From contig JAOARG010000067.1 of the NCBI GenBank assembly GCA_025210655.1, positions 1 through 64,000 of the forward strand: 64,000 bases of DNA. Reading direction: 5' to 3'. Numbering within the stretch: the stretch's first letter is position 1; the number at the start of each line of letters is the position of its first letter. Of the stretch, positions 43,431 through 53,315 are shown piece after piece. The position numbers were made by a program, and so were the translations under genes. The stretch is from Bacillota bacterium (GTDB lineage: Bacteria; Bacillota; Clostridia; Peptostreptococcales; Acidaminobacteraceae). Under the pieces are notes generated by a model. That model made no database searches and had not been told where the DNA came from. It worked only from the letters and a program-made list of their open reading frames with translations.

Positions 43431-43466
43431 AATTTACTGACCCAATAAATATTGAAGGAGATAAGG

Positions 43467-44771
43467 ATGAAAAAGCGCGTTGCATTATTGTTGGTCCTAG
43501 TGCTTACACTAACAGTAACACTAACATATGGACAAGCTCATGATTATTTTGCAAAAAACGATTACCAAGCAGGTGAGAACCATAAAGATTTAAGGTTAGT
43601 GAAAATGATCCTTAAATCACAAGATATTTACGATGGGGAAATTGATGATAAGTATGATTATCAGATTACTGAAGCTATAATGAAATATCAAAGATATAAT
43701 GGATTAAAGGTTACTGGAAATATTGACGATACTCTTATAGAGAAAATGTATTCTTCAGATGATTATCCATTTTTAAATCAAGCCCTATACAAGGTTGGAA
43801 TGGAAAGTGATGATATAGTATTTATTCAGAAAGCTTTAGATGAGCTTGGATTTTTCTCGAATTCTGAGTATACAAAGTATTTTGGATACAAGACTGAAAA
43901 AGCAGTAAGGGATTTTCAAGTAGCCAATGGTATGTCACCTGATGGTGTAATTGGTAGAGATACTATAAAAATCTTATATGATAAGGGACTTGTTGATGTA
44001 GACCTTGAAAGGGTTGAAAGATTAGTAGGAAACTTAAATTTTAGCGAATATAGAAATGGGGATAAACTTCCTGATGTTAAAGTTCTTCAAAAGGCTTTAG
44101 CTAATGAAGTAGAGTTTGACTCGGATCAATACACTCATATATTTGGTGATGTAACTGAAGCGTCAGTTAAGAAATTCCAAGAAAAATATGGACTAGAAGC
44201 TGATGGTGTATGTGGTAAGGGAACAATAGAAAAATTAGTTGCACTTGGATATGTATCTAATAACACTATAGTATCCCGTGGAAAAAAGGTAAATGGAAGA
44301 TATGGAGAATACCTTCACTGGAATACAGTACAAAAAATGGTTAAAAATAAGTCTACTGTATTTGTAGTAGAGGATTTATATACTGGAAAAACATTTAGAG
44401 TTATGGCTGCATATGGACATAATCATATTGATGCTGAACCAATGTCAAAAAATGATTCCATGACAATAAAAAAATTATGGGGAGGTCAATATAGTTGGGC
44501 TAGAAGACCTGTACTTGTATATTTGAATAACAGGGTAATTGCAGCATCGATGAATGGTATGCCCCATGCAGGTAGAGAAGAGTTACCTGATGGCGCTACA
44601 GTTTCAAGTCGTTCAGGAAAATATGGTAGAGGATATAACTATGATTATATAAAAGGTAATGGTGTATCTGGTCATGTTTGTATACACTTCAGAGGAAGTA
44701 CACTTCATAAGAACAACAAAAGTGATCCAGAACATCAAAGAGACGTAAAGGTAGCCGCAGGTTTATTGTAG
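43467..44771 (+). CDS. Secreted peptidoglycan-binding protein with conserved C-terminal domain (paralogue 2)
   Basis: This is the second of three tandem paralogues, 434 residues from the ATG at 43467 (AAGGAG and ATAAGG upstream; a TTG at 43452 lies inside the site). A signal peptide (1-23) is followed by three PG_binding_1 repeats. The C-terminal domain is strongly similar to paralogue 1 and keeps all its conserved residues (HIDAEP, RRPVLVYLNNRVIAAS, GMPHAGRE, GHVCIHFRGS, DPEHQ). The first binding repeat is the most diverged. The 36-bp gap to the gene before suggests an operon. Confidence 0.82.
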   Translation: MKKRVALLLVLVLTLTVTLTYGQAHDYFAKNDYQAGENHKDLRLVKMILKSQDIYDGEIDDKYDYQITEAIMKYQRYNGLKVTGNIDDTLIEKMYSSDDYPFLNQALYKVGMESDDIVFIQKALDELGFFSNSEYTKYFGYKTEKAVRDFQVANGMSPDGVIGRDTIKILYDKGLVDVDLERVERLVGNLNFSEYRNGDKLPDVKVLQKALANEVEFDSDQYTHIFGDVTEASVKKFQEKYGLEADGVCGKGTIEKLVALGYVSNNTIVSRGKKVNGRYGEYLHWNTVQKMVKNKSTVFVVEDLYTGKTFRVMAAYGHNHIDAEPMSKNDSMTIKKLWGGQYSWARRPVLVYLNNRVIAASMNGMPHAGREELPDGATVSSRSGKYGRGYNYDYIKGNGVSGHVCIHFRGSTLHKNNKSDPEHQRDVKVAAGLL

Positions 44772-44822
44772 AAATAAATTTCCTTAGGAATATACTATTA
44801 TTGTCTTAAGAAGGAGGTAGCT

Positions 44823-46142
44823 GTGAAGAAAAGTTTTATTTCAGGAATTATACTAACAATTGCATTAATTTCTTTTGTAGGGTTCTCTTATGCTGCTGAT
44901 GGAACATTTTTCGAGGATGAAAGATATTCTATAGGAGACGAGAGCAAGGATATAAAACTAATTAAAACAGTAATGAAGCTTGAGGGACTATATATTGGTG
45001 AAATTAATAATCAGTATGGTCAAGAATTATATGATGCAATGGTTAAATATCAGACTAAGTATAATGTAGCAGCTTCAGGAAATGTAGGGGAAGATACTTT
45101 AAAAGTCCTTAACAGATCTAGTAATTTACCTTATCTTAAATTAAAATATTATGAAAAGGGTATGACCTTTGATGATATAGTTTTTATAAAATCTGCAATG
45201 AAATCAATGGGATATTTTCAGTCAACTATGTTTACCTTTGATTTTGATGAAGAGTTGTTTAATGCAGTAAAGAATTTTCAAGCTGATAATGGACTTGATT
45301 CAACTGGAAATGTAGATGTAGCAGTTGTAGATAAACTAAGTGAACTTGGATATATCGTTACAGAAGATAATTTTAGACTTATTGAAAGTTATACAATGGG
45401 TAAGCTTTCAAAGAGTGTTTATAGACCAGGGGAATCTGGTCAAGATATAATGACTATACAAAAAGTACTTTTACACGAAGGATTTATTGATCCCACAAAG
45501 CTTACAGGTTTATACGATGAATATACTGAAAGCTGTGTAAAATCTTATCAAGAATTTATCGAGGTAGAAAACGATGGAATCGTTGGTCCTCAGACAATAA
45601 ACAAATTTGTTGAACTTGAGCTTATTGAGGGAAGAGAAGTAGTATCCTCAAGAGGTAGAGAAAGAATGTTTGGTGAGTATTTGGATTGGTGGAAAGAAGT
45701 AAAACCAATGCTAAAGAGAAATGAAACTATTTTCGAAGTTGTTGATTTTGAGACAAAAAAGGCATTTACACTTAAGGTTACAGCTGGTACAAATCATGCT
45801 GATTGTGAAGCCATGACACTTGATGATACTAATGTCATAAAAGATATATGGGGTGGTTTTACTTGGGAAAGAAGACCTGTATTAGTATATCTTGATGGAA
45901 GAGTACTTGCTGCATCCATGACGGCAATGCCCCATGCTGGAAGAGACGATGTCAAGGGCGGTGTATATACATCAGGAAGGTCAAAAGGCTATGGCTACGG
46001 ATACAACCTAGACTTCGTAAAAAACAACGGTATGGATGGAGTTGTAGATTTACACTTTAAAAATAGTAGGAGACACAAAGATAACAGTAGTGATCCTAAG
46101 CATCAAACTGCTATAAAGATATCAGCAGGTATCACAAGATAA
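44823..46142 (+). CDS. Secreted peptidoglycan-binding protein with altered C-terminal domain (paralogue 3)
   Basis: The third paralogue has 439 residues from GTG 44823 with AAGGAGG upstream. It has a signal peptide, then three weaker PG_binding_1-like repeats. The C-terminal domain keeps HADCEAM, ERRPVLVYLDGRVLAAS, MPHAGRDD, GYGYNLDFVKNNG, LHF, RRHK and DPKHQ. In the GHxCxHF motif, His and Cys are replaced (GVVDLHF). It may have changed or lost activity while keeping wall binding. A terminator directly follows, closing the three-gene unit. Confidence 0.8.
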   Translation: MKKSFISGIILTIALISFVGFSYAADGTFFEDERYSIGDESKDIKLIKTVMKLEGLYIGEINNQYGQELYDAMVKYQTKYNVAASGNVGEDTLKVLNRSSNLPYLKLKYYEKGMTFDDIVFIKSAMKSMGYFQSTMFTFDFDEELFNAVKNFQADNGLDSTGNVDVAVVDKLSELGYIVTEDNFRLIESYTMGKLSKSVYRPGESGQDIMTIQKVLLHEGFIDPTKLTGLYDEYTESCVKSYQEFIEVENDGIVGPQTINKFVELELIEGREVVSSRGRERMFGEYLDWWKEVKPMLKRNETIFEVVDFETKKAFTLKVTAGTNHADCEAMTLDDTNVIKDIWGGFTWERRPVLVYLDGRVLAASMTAMPHAGRDDVKGGVYTSGRSKGYGYGYNLDFVKNNGMDGVVDLHFKNSRRHKDNSSDPKHQTAIKISAGITR

Positions 46143-46151
46143 TAAATGAGG

Positions 46152-46183
46152 CTCTATTTCATATATATGAAATAGAGTTTTTT
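46152..46183 (+). terminator. Terminator after the three wall-protein genes
   Basis: CTCTATTTCAT (46152-46162) pairs with ATGAAATAGAG (46167-46177), followed by TTTTTT. Confidence 0.92.
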
Positions 46184-46200
46184 AATGAGGGGGATAATTT

Positions 46201-46860
46201 ATGAATTTAGGTGTTTTTGATATTGTTGGGCCAGTTATGATAGGACCATCAAGCTCCCATACTGCTGGAGCTGTTAGAATCGGAAAGGTTGCTAGGAAGA
46301 TAGCGAAAAATGATATTAAGTCTGTTGTTTTTTATTTACATGGATCATTTGCTAAAACATATAAGGGCCATGGTACTGATAAGGCTCTTTTAGCTGGAAT
46401 ATTAGGTATGGATGAGAAGGATGAAAGATTAAGGGAAGCATTTAAATATGCAAATGAGTACGGTGTAGATTATGAGTATGTAGAAAGTGATTTGGGTGAT
46501 GTCCACTCTAATACTGTAAAGGTAGAAATAACAACAAGCTGTGACAAAAAAGTTGTAGTAATAGCTTGTTCTATTGGTGGAGGAAATATCAAAGTAATTA
46601 ATATAAATGGTATCAAGGTTGATTTCACAGGTGATTATCCAACTATAATAATCAATCATATAGATAACAAGGGTGTTATTGCTAAGCTTACAAATCTTCT
46701 TTATGAAGAAAATGTAAACATAGCATTTATGTCAGTATATAGGGAGAATAAAGGTGACAAGGCTTATATGGTGATTGAACTTGATGAGTATATTGATGAG
46801 AGAATAATAGATTTGGTTAAGTCTGAAATTAAGGATATTAAGGAAGTAACCATAATATAG
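46201..46860 (+). CDS. sdaAB: L-serine dehydratase, beta subunit
   Basis: The iron-sulfur L-serine dehydratase converts serine to pyruvate and ammonia. This 219-residue beta subunit has the N-terminal GPSSSHTAGAVRIG motif and HGSFAKTYKGHGTD, and ends in an ACT domain (about 145-219; IINHIDNKGVIAKLTNLLYEENVNIAFM in parts) that probably senses serine. It is followed after 9 bp by the alpha subunit. Pyruvate formation from serine supports amino-acid fermentation. Confidence 0.96.
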   Translation: MNLGVFDIVGPVMIGPSSSHTAGAVRIGKVARKIAKNDIKSVVFYLHGSFAKTYKGHGTDKALLAGILGMDEKDERLREAFKYANEYGVDYEYVESDLGDVHSNTVKVEITTSCDKKVVVIACSIGGGNIKVININGIKVDFTGDYPTIIINHIDNKGVIAKLTNLLYEENVNIAFMSVYRENKGDKAYMVIELDEYIDERIIDLVKSEIKDIKEVTII

Positions 46861-46869
46861 GGGGATAAT

Positions 46870-47751
46870 ATGAGCTATCAATTTTACAATGCTGTAGAAC
46901 TTAAAAATATATGCAAAAAAGAAAATATGAGTATTTCTCAAGTTATGATTAGTAGAGAAGTTGAAAACTCAGGAAGAAGTAGAGATGAAATAATTTCTGA
47001 AATGTCTGAATCTATTGAAGTCATGAAATCTTCTATCCAAAAAGGGATATCTAGTAAAAATGTATCAATGGGAGGTCTTCTTAATGGTACCGGGCTTAAG
47101 TTGTGGGATTATGCTGAAAACAATGAACCCTTAAGTGGTAAAAGTCATTTTGAGATTGTTGCCAAGGCAATGGCTGTATTAGAAGTTAATGCTTCCATGG
47201 GAAAAGTAGTAGCTGCTCCAACGGCTGGTTCCTGTGGTATACTTCCAGCAACGATTATTACAGTGGCAAAGCAAAGAAATATATCAAATGATTTGATAAT
47301 AAATGCAATGTTTAATGCATCTGCAATAGGCTATTTAATAGCTCATAATGCTACTGTTTCTGGAGCTGAAGGAGGATGTCAAGCTGAGACTGGTGCAGCA
47401 TCTGCAATGGCAGCATCAGCACTAGTAGAAATGATGGGTGGTACAATGGAGCAATGTCTTTCTGCTGCGGCATTTACATTAAAAAACATTATGGGTCTTG
47501 TGTGTGATCCGATAGCTGGATTAGTTGAATGTCCATGTCAAAAAAGAAATGGTATAGGAGCTTCAAATGCTCTGATATCAGCTGATATGGCTATGGCTGG
47601 ACTTATGACAATAATTCCTTTTGATGAGGTTGTGGAGGCTATGTATATAGTAGGTAAGGTAATGTCACCTAGTTTAAAGGAAACTGCTCAAGGTGGAATT
47701 GCGGCAACTGAAACTGGAAAGAGAATAGAGGGCAAAATATTCGGTAAATAG
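46870..47751 (+). CDS. sdaAA: L-serine dehydratase, alpha subunit
   Basis: This is the 293-residue catalytic subunit partnered with the upstream beta subunit. It carries the [4Fe-4S] cluster: VAAPTAGSCGILPA and GLVCDPIAGLVECPCQKRNG contain the expected cysteines. ASALVEMMGG and the glycine-rich core are typical. The cluster makes it oxygen-sensitive, consistent with an anaerobe. The length is normal. Confidence 0.96.
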   Translation: MSYQFYNAVELKNICKKENMSISQVMISREVENSGRSRDEIISEMSESIEVMKSSIQKGISSKNVSMGGLLNGTGLKLWDYAENNEPLSGKSHFEIVAKAMAVLEVNASMGKVVAAPTAGSCGILPATIITVAKQRNISNDLIINAMFNASAIGYLIAHNATVSGAEGGCQAETGAASAMAASALVEMMGGTMEQCLSAAAFTLKNIMGLVCDPIAGLVECPCQKRNGIGASNALISADMAMAGLMTIIPFDEVVEAMYIVGKVMSPSLKETAQGGIAATETGKRIEGKIFGK

Positions 47752-47871
47752 TAATTCTTGAGACTATCTTAATAAATGTTAATATATTCTTAATCTTTTA
47801 GAAAGTATATATTAATCATTATATTTTATAATATCTTTAAAGTTATAAATATAAAAATGAAGGTGATTGGT

Positions 47872-48246
47872 ATGAGTGCTAAAAGATTATATAGATCAAG
47901 AAAAAATTCTGTTGTTTCAGGAGTATGTGGAGGTATAGGAGATTACTTTGACATAGATCCAGTAATTGTAAGAATAATTACAGTAGTATTGATTTTTAAT
48001 GGAGTAGGTTTGTTAGCTTATATTATAGGAGCTTTAATTATACCTTTAGAACCATTTAATAGTGAATACTATAGTCAAAAACAGAACCATAGTCAAAATC
48101 AAAACTTTTCTCAAGCTAATGAAAGCTATAAAAAAAGTGAAAATACAAATGTTGGTAATCAAGAGAAAAGTAACTTTTTTGAAGATGATACCTTAGATGG
48201 AGAAAAAATTGTTGAGGTAGATCTTGAAGAAGATTCTAATGTATAG
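47872..48246 (+). CDS. PspC-domain membrane protein
   Basis: The 124-residue protein has an N-terminal PspC domain (RLYRSRKNSVVSGVCGGIGDYFDIDPVIVRI, read in parts), one membrane segment (about 33-58) ending in PLEP, and a polar tail rich in Gln, Asn and acidic residues. PspC proteins take part in envelope stress responses. The ATG at 47872 with GAAGGTGATT upstream fits the family start; an earlier ATG at 47857 would overlap that site. It heads a three-gene envelope cluster with 11-bp and 4-bp gaps. Confidence 0.88.
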   Translation: MSAKRLYRSRKNSVVSGVCGGIGDYFDIDPVIVRIITVVLIFNGVGLLAYIIGALIIPLEPFNSEYYSQKQNHSQNQNFSQANESYKKSENTNVGNQEKSNFFEDDTLDGEKIVEVDLEEDSNV

Positions 48247-48257
48247 GGGGTATAATC

Positions 48258-48716
48258 ATGAATAAGACATTGTATAGATCTAACAGAGATAAAATGATAG
48301 CAGGTATTTGTGGCGGTCTATCAGATTATTTCAATATGGATCCTACTATAGTTAGAATTTTATGGGTCGTATTTACATTTGCGACTAACGGAGCTGGAAT
48401 TATTGCATATATTGTTGGAATGTTCATTATTCCAAAGAAACCATATGACTTTAACAATAATGATGACCATGAAAGGAGGGAGCATATGAATAACAATCAT
48501 GCAAACTCAAATAATGATGGTGTAAATCAGCAATCCAGTGATGGTAATTATGTTAATGATAAAAAGAGTTCCTCAAAACTTGCTGGAGTAATTCTTATTA
48601 TGGTAGGAGCGTACTTCTTGCTAAGAGAATTTTTTGTTTGGATTGATTTTTCATATGTTTGGCCTGTAATGCTAATTGTTGTAGGTACTATGGTTATATT
48701 AAAGGATAGGGGATAA
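48258..48716 (+). CDS. PspC-domain protein with C-terminal LiaI-like membrane segments
   Basis: The 152-residue protein has a PspC domain (1-60; LYRSNRDKMIAGICGGLSDYF in parts), an Asn/His-rich linker (68-105) and two C-terminal membrane segments (SKLAGVILIMVGAYFLL and VWPVMLIVVGTMVIL) like LiaI. It combines the PspC and LiaI modules seen in cell-wall antibiotic response systems. It is co-transcribed with its neighbours. Confidence 0.85.
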   Translation: MNKTLYRSNRDKMIAGICGGLSDYFNMDPTIVRILWVVFTFATNGAGIIAYIVGMFIIPKKPYDFNNNDDHERREHMNNNHANSNNDGVNQQSSDGNYVNDKKSSSKLAGVILIMVGAYFLLREFFVWIDFSYVWPVMLIVVGTMVILKDRG

Positions 48717-48720
48717 TTCT

Positions 48721-49608
48721 ATGAAAAATAATAGGAGTGGAAACGTATTATTAGGTTTAACACTTATTTTTGTAGGACTTGCCTGGATGTTATTGAAATT
48801 AGGATATTTAGATGATAGAGCTATAATGGGTCTTGCTATTACTTGGCCTCTAGTATTTGTTATATTTGGACTCGGTGTAATATTTAAGAACCGTGTACTT
48901 ACATCTATTTTATGGATAATCTTTATAATTGCTACTATTTCTTACGGTTATGTATTTGATAAGCAAGTGGAAAATTTTGAAATATCATATAGTGACCATG
49001 AAATTGTTGAAGATTATAATGGTGGCAAGATGGAACTTAATATAGCGGCAGGTAATATATTAATAACTTCAACAGAGAATCAATTAATATCTTCAGAATA
49101 TCCAGAGTTTATATCAGAGGATTTTGATGTGAAGGATGGAAAGGTTAAGTTCGAATATAAAGATACCACCAAGGGATATTTTGATTTTATTCAAAGAACA
49201 AATGAAGAGTTCAAGTTTAAATTAAACGATGATTTGAATTGGGATATTGATATCGATTGTGGTGCAATGGATGGAACTTTTGATTTAAGAGATATATACA
49301 TTAATAATCTTGAGATAGATACTGGAGCAAGTGACATAACCTTATATTTAAGTGAGAAATCTGATCTTTCAACTATAGATATAGACAATGGAGTAAGCGA
49401 TATTGTTGTATTTGTACCGGATGGCGTAGGTGTTAGCCTTGATTATGATGGAGCTATTAAGGATGTAGATATTGAAGAGGATTCATGGTCTAAAAAAGAT
49501 GGTTATTACTATTCCCCGGGTTATGAGGAAAGTCTTAAAAAGACAATAATTCTTGTTGATTCAGGTGTTGGTAGTATAGAATTTAAATTTCTTGACAGTG
49601 ATGAGTAG
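48721..49608 (+). CDS. LiaF-like membrane protein with beta-helical outside domain
   Basis: The 295-residue protein has an N-terminal four-segment membrane region (SGNVLLGLTLIFVGLAWML, then WPLVFVIFGLGVIF, then ILWIIFIIATISYGYVF) followed by a repeat-rich domain (about 95-290) with the toast-rack pattern of DUF4097/LiaF proteins (IDCGAMDGTFDLRD, IDTGASDITLYL, IDNGVSDIVVFVPDGVGV). LiaF inhibits the LiaRS two-component system in Bacillus; no liaRS genes are present here. A terminator overlaps its 3' end. Confidence 0.82.
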   Translation: MKNNRSGNVLLGLTLIFVGLAWMLLKLGYLDDRAIMGLAITWPLVFVIFGLGVIFKNRVLTSILWIIFIIATISYGYVFDKQVENFEISYSDHEIVEDYNGGKMELNIAAGNILITSTENQLISSEYPEFISEDFDVKDGKVKFEYKDTTKGYFDFIQRTNEEFKFKLNDDLNWDIDIDCGAMDGTFDLRDIYINNLEIDTGASDITLYLSEKSDLSTIDIDNGVSDIVVFVPDGVGVSLDYDGAIKDVDIEEDSWSKKDGYYYSPGYEESLKKTIILVDSGVGSIEFKFLDSDE

Positions 49609-49628
49609 TAATTCATCACTGTTTTTAT
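49595..49628 (+). terminator. Terminator overlapping the end of the LiaF-like gene
   Basis: ACAGTGATGA (49595-49604) pairs with TCATCACTGT (49613-49622), followed by TTTTATTT. The left arm lies within the last codons. Confidence 0.88.
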
Positions 49629-49690
49629 TTGTTATAGAATGAATTTGATGTTAAAATAATTTTAACGATAAAATTTATTTGGAGAATGAT

Positions 49691-50233
49691 ATGGAAGATT
49701 TGAAGATTATAGATAATTTAAATGATATAAAGGTTTTTACAGATCCCTATAGACTTATGATACTTAAAAACTATTATGAAAAAGGTAAATCTGCTACAGT
49801 TAAACAAATTGCTGATATGATGGGAGAAACCCCAGCAAAGGTTCATTATCATGTAAAAAAAATGCTAAAAGCAGAAATACTTGAACTTGAACATGAAGAA
49901 ATTATCAATGGGATTATTGCAAAATACTATATACCTACGGCAAAGAAGTTTGAAATATCAAATGATAATATTGATTCAGAAGTAATAAATAAACTTGTAG
50001 GAAATAATAGAAATTTTGCAGCTGATGTAATTGATCAGTTTAAGAGTACTTTTACAAAAAATCTTGGAAATGAAAGCAATAAAGGAATATTGATATCTTC
50101 AAAACTCTATTTGAACAGAGAAGATGCAGAAAAACTTGAAGAATTTTTAAAAGAACTTCAGAACAAACATAATGAGAAGGATTTAAAATGTGAAGAGTAT
50201 GAGTTTTTTTGTGGAATGATTAAAAGCATATAG
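49691..50233 (+). CDS. Winged-helix (ArsR-like) transcriptional regulator
   Basis: The 180-residue protein has an N-terminal winged helix (about 10-80; FTDPYRLMILKNYYEKG, ATVKQIADMMGETPAKVHYHVKKMLKAEIL in parts), resembling the HTH_20/ArsR group. The C-terminal half is helical and acidic, with no metal-binding cysteines except two near the end (CEEYEFFCG). The ATG at 49691 has GGAG 6 bp upstream; the TTG at 49679 was not used. It stands alone between the envelope cluster and valS. The effector is unknown. Confidence 0.8.
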   Translation: MEDLKIIDNLNDIKVFTDPYRLMILKNYYEKGKSATVKQIADMMGETPAKVHYHVKKMLKAEILELEHEEIINGIIAKYYIPTAKKFEISNDNIDSEVINKLVGNNRNFAADVIDQFKSTFTKNLGNESNKGILISSKLYLNREDAEKLEEFLKELQNKHNEKDLKCEEYEFFCGMIKSI

Positions 50234-50243
50234 TTAGTTGAAC

Positions 50244-50272
50244 TTGACAATCCTTTTGTGAAAATATATAAT
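50244..50272 (+). promoter_or_regulatory. Consensus sigma-A promoter of the valS T-box leader
   Basis: TTGACA (50244-50249) and TATAAT (50267-50272) are perfect with 17-bp spacing. Confidence 0.92.
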
Positions 50273-50282
50273 GATACAAAAT

Positions 50283-50515
50283 CGCTAAATCTGTGATGAA
50301 GAGGAGTAATGCATTACTATCTTAAGAGAGGGAAATACTTGGCTGAAATATTTCCTAGGAAAAGGGTGCATGAAGGTAGCTTCGGAGTTTTATCCTGAAA
50401 TTAGTAGGGATAAACGGGTGACTTCGTTAAAGGTCCTAAAGAGCCAAATTTGGAACTAGGGTGGTACCGCGGTCTATTCGTCCCTTTATAGAGGGAATGG
50501 ATAGATTTTTTTATT
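50283..50515 (+). ncRNA. T-box riboswitch upstream of valS
   Basis: The leader holds the conserved T-box sequence AGGGTGGTACCGCG (50458-50471), directly followed by a terminator hairpin (TCTATTCGTCCCT with AGGGAATGGATAGA, 50473-50507) and a T-run. A long stem I with an AGTA motif near 50305 lies at the 5' end. Uncharged tRNA-Val should stabilise the antiterminator and allow valS transcription. A GTA at 50376-50378 is a candidate valine specifier codon, but the specifier loop was not folded exactly. Confidence 0.95.
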
Positions 50516-50564
50516 TTTTGAAAAAATTATAGATATACTATAGATAAATTTAGGAGGATATAAA

Positions 50565-53210
50565 ATGAGCAAAAATATTGCAAAGAATTATGATCCTAAA
50601 GCATTTGAGGATAGAATATATCAAATGTGGATGGAAAAAAAGCATTTTAGCGCAAATCCAAATCCGGAGAAGACACCGTACACTATTGTACTGCCTCCTC
50701 CAAATATTACAGGTCAGCTTCACATGGGTCACGCACTTGACCAAACTTTACAGGATATTCTTATTAGATTTAAGAGAATGCAAGGTTTTGAAGCTTTATG
50801 GCTTCCTGGAACTGACCACGCAAGTATCGCTACTGAAGTAAAGGTACTTGAAAGTATTAAAGAAAAAGAAGGTCTTTCTAAAGAGGAAATTGGAAGAGAA
50901 AGATTCCTTGAAAAAGCATGGGAATGGAAGGAAATCTACGGAAATAGAATCGTAGATCAGATGAAAAAACTTGGTTCTTCTTGTGACTGGGATAGAGAGA
51001 GATTCACAATGGATGAAGGTTGTAACAAGGCTGTTACAGAAGTTTTCATCAAGTTATATGAAAAAGGTCTAATCTATAAAGGAAATAGACTTATCAACTG
51101 GTGTCCAGATTGTCAAACTTCACTTTCAGATGCAGAAGTAGAGCATGCTGAAAAAGAAGGTAACTTCTGGCATGTTAAGTATTTCCTTAAGGATAGTGAT
51201 GAGTATCTTGAGATCGCTACTACAAGACCGGAAACTATGTTAGGAGATACTGCTGTTTGTGTTCATCCAGAGGATGAAAGATATAAGAAATTTGTAGGTA
51301 AGACAGTTATCCTTCCTATATTAAATAAAGAAATCCCTGTAATCGAAGATTCATATGTTGATATGGAAATGGGAACAGGTGCACTTAAGATTACTCCTGC
51401 CCATGATCCTAATGACTTTGAGATTGGTAAGAGACATGATCTTGAAGAAATTACAGTAATGAATGAAGACGGAACTATGAATGGTCTTGCTGGTAAATAC
51501 GAAGGTATGGATAGATTCCAGTGTAGAAAAGAAATCGTTAAAGACCTTGAAGAGGCAGGAAATCTAGTTAAAATAGTTCCTCATGACCACAATGTTGGTA
51601 CATGTTATAGATGTAATACAATCGTTGAACCAATGCTTTCAGACCAATGGTTTGTTAAGATGGAGTCAATGGCAAAGCCAGCTCTTGAAGCTGCTGCTGA
51701 GGGTGATTTAAAGTTTGTACCGGATAGATTTGTTAAGACTTATAATCACTGGTTAGAAAACATAAGAGACTGGTGTATTTCTAGACAATTATGGTGGGGA
51801 CATAGAATACCTGCTTACTACTGTGATTCATGTCATGAAATGGTAGTTGGTAAGGAAGCTCCAGATGTATGTCCATCTTGTTCGGGAACTAAATTCACTC
51901 AAGATGAAGATGTACTGGATACTTGGTTCTCATCTGCTTTGTGGCCTTTCTCTACTTTAGGTTGGCCAGACAAAACTCCAGATTTAGAGTATTTCTATCC
52001 TACTAATGTATTAGTAACAGGATACGATATAATATTCTTCTGGGTTGTTAGAATGGTATTCTCTGGTATAGAGCAAATGGATGAAATTCCTTTCGAGGAC
52101 GTATTTATCCATGGTCTAGTAAGGGATAGAGAAGGAAGAAAAATGAGTAAATCTCTAGGTAATGGAGTTGATCCCCTTGAGATTATTGATAAGTTTGGTG
52201 CTGATGCATTAAGATTTATGCTTGCTACTGGAAATAGTCCAGGAAACGATCTTAAGTTCCAAGAGGAAAGAGTTGAAGCTTGTAGAAACTTCGCCAATAA
52301 GCTTTGGAACGCATCAAGATTTATTCTTATGAGTACTGAAGATGAAGATCTTAAGTTTGATGGTAGTGAAGAATTAATCCTTCCAGATAAGTGGATCATG
52401 TCTAGAGTAAATACACTTGTTAAAGAAGTTACAGAAAACATGGAGAAATACGAGCTTGGAATCGCAGCTAATAAGATTTACGAGTTTGTATGGAATGAGT
52501 ACTGTGACTGGTATATTGAGATTGCTAAAACAAGATTATACGGTGAAGATGAAAATGCTAAGCTTACTGTTAAGAAAGTATTAGTTGAAGTATTAGGAAA
52601 AGCTCTTAAGCTTCTTCATCCTTTCATTCCATATATTACAGAAGAAATCTGGGATTACCTTCCTAATTCAGAAGGTGACATTATAGTTGCAGAGTGGCCA
52701 GAGTTTGATACTCAAATAGAAGATCCAACAAGTGAAAAGAATATGGAACTTCTTATGTCAGCTATCAGATCTATTAGAAATGTAAGAGCTGAAATGGATG
52801 TTGTTCCATCTAAGAAAGCTAAAATCATGGTTTACGGAGATCAGGACAAAGTAAATGTAATTGCTGAGAATAAGGAATACCTAATTTCCCTTGCATCTGG
52901 TAGTGAAGTAGAAGTAGTTGCTGATAAATCAGAAATACCTGAAGATGCAGTTTCAGCAGTAATCGAAGGGGTAGAAATGTTCCTTCCACTTAACGAATTA
53001 ATTGATTTCGCTAAGGAAATTGAAAGATTAGAGAAGGAGAAGAAGAAATTAGTTTCAGAAGTTGAAAGGGTAGACAAGAAACTTTCAAACCAAGGATTCG
53101 TTTCTAAAGCTCCTGAAAAGTTAATAAATGCAGAAAAAGAAAAGAGAGAAAAATATTCAGATATGCTTTCTAAAGTAGAAGAAAGAATTGAGTATTTAAA
53201 GTCTAAGTAG
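50565..53210 (+). CDS. valS: Valyl-tRNA synthetase
   Basis: ValRS charges tRNA-Val and edits threonine. The 881-residue protein is of normal bacterial length. It has the class I motif HMGH (53-56), the editing domain ([17 protein letters not shown]), the zinc-like pair CDSCHEM and CPSC, the KMSKS loop (526-530) in [17 protein letters not shown], an anticodon-binding helical domain and a C-terminal coiled coil (about 810-880) typical of ValRS. The T-box leader confirms valine-dependent control. A terminator follows directly. Confidence 0.98.
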   Translation: MSKNIAKNYDPKAFEDRIYQMWMEKKHFSANPNPEKTPYTIVLPPPNITGQLHMGHALDQTLQDILIRFKRMQGFEALWLPGTDHASIATEVKVLESIKEKEGLSKEEIGRERFLEKAWEWKEIYGNRIVDQMKKLGSSCDWDRERFTMDEGCNKAVTEVFIKLYEKGLIYKGNRLINWCPDCQTSLSDAEVEHAEKEGNFWHVKYFLKDSDEYLEIATTRPETMLGDTAVCVHPEDERYKKFVGKTVILPILNKEIPVIEDSYVDMEMGTGALKITPAHDPNDFEIGKRHDLEEITVMNEDGTMNGLAGKYEGMDRFQCRKEIVKDLEEAGNLVKIVPHDHNVGTCYRCNTIVEPMLSDQWFVKMESMAKPALEAAAEGDLKFVPDRFVKTYNHWLENIRDWCISRQLWWGHRIPAYYCDSCHEMVVGKEAPDVCPSCSGTKFTQDEDVLDTWFSSALWPFSTLGWPDKTPDLEYFYPTNVLVTGYDIIFFWVVRMVFSGIEQMDEIPFEDVFIHGLVRDREGRKMSKSLGNGVDPLEIIDKFGADALRFMLATGNSPGNDLKFQEERVEACRNFANKLWNASRFILMSTEDEDLKFDGSEELILPDKWIMSRVNTLVKEVTENMEKYELGIAANKIYEFVWNEYCDWYIEIAKTRLYGEDENAKLTVKKVLVEVLGKALKLLHPFIPYITEEIWDYLPNSEGDIIVAEWPEFDTQIEDPTSEKNMELLMSAIRSIRNVRAEMDVVPSKKAKIMVYGDQDKVNVIAENKEYLISLASGSEVEVVADKSEIPEDAVSAVIEGVEMFLPLNELIDFAKEIERLEKEKKKLVSEVERVDKKLSNQGFVSKAPEKLINAEKEKREKYSDMLSKVEERIEYLKSK

Positions 53211-53220
53211 GAATAAATAA

Positions 53221-53252
53221 AAGAATGCCTTATAATGGGGCATTCTTTTTTT
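53221..53252 (+). terminator. Terminator after valS
   Basis: AAGAATGCC (53221-53229) pairs with GGCATTCTT (53239-53247), followed by a long T-run. Confidence 0.93.
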
Positions 53253-53256
53253 ATTT

Positions 53257-53281
53257 CGTAGGTCGTGGGTCGTAGGTCGCA
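53257..53281. repeat. GGTCGTGGGTCGT-type short repeat tract
   Basis: Three successive units GTAGGTC, GTGGGTC and GTAGGTC occur just before copy E of the tiered element. A related tract lies at 14730-14767, reading on the other strand and following copy D. Confidence 0.5.
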
Positions 53282-53315
53282 GTTGGGAAGGGCTTGGTGT
53301 TTCGGAAGAGCTAAG

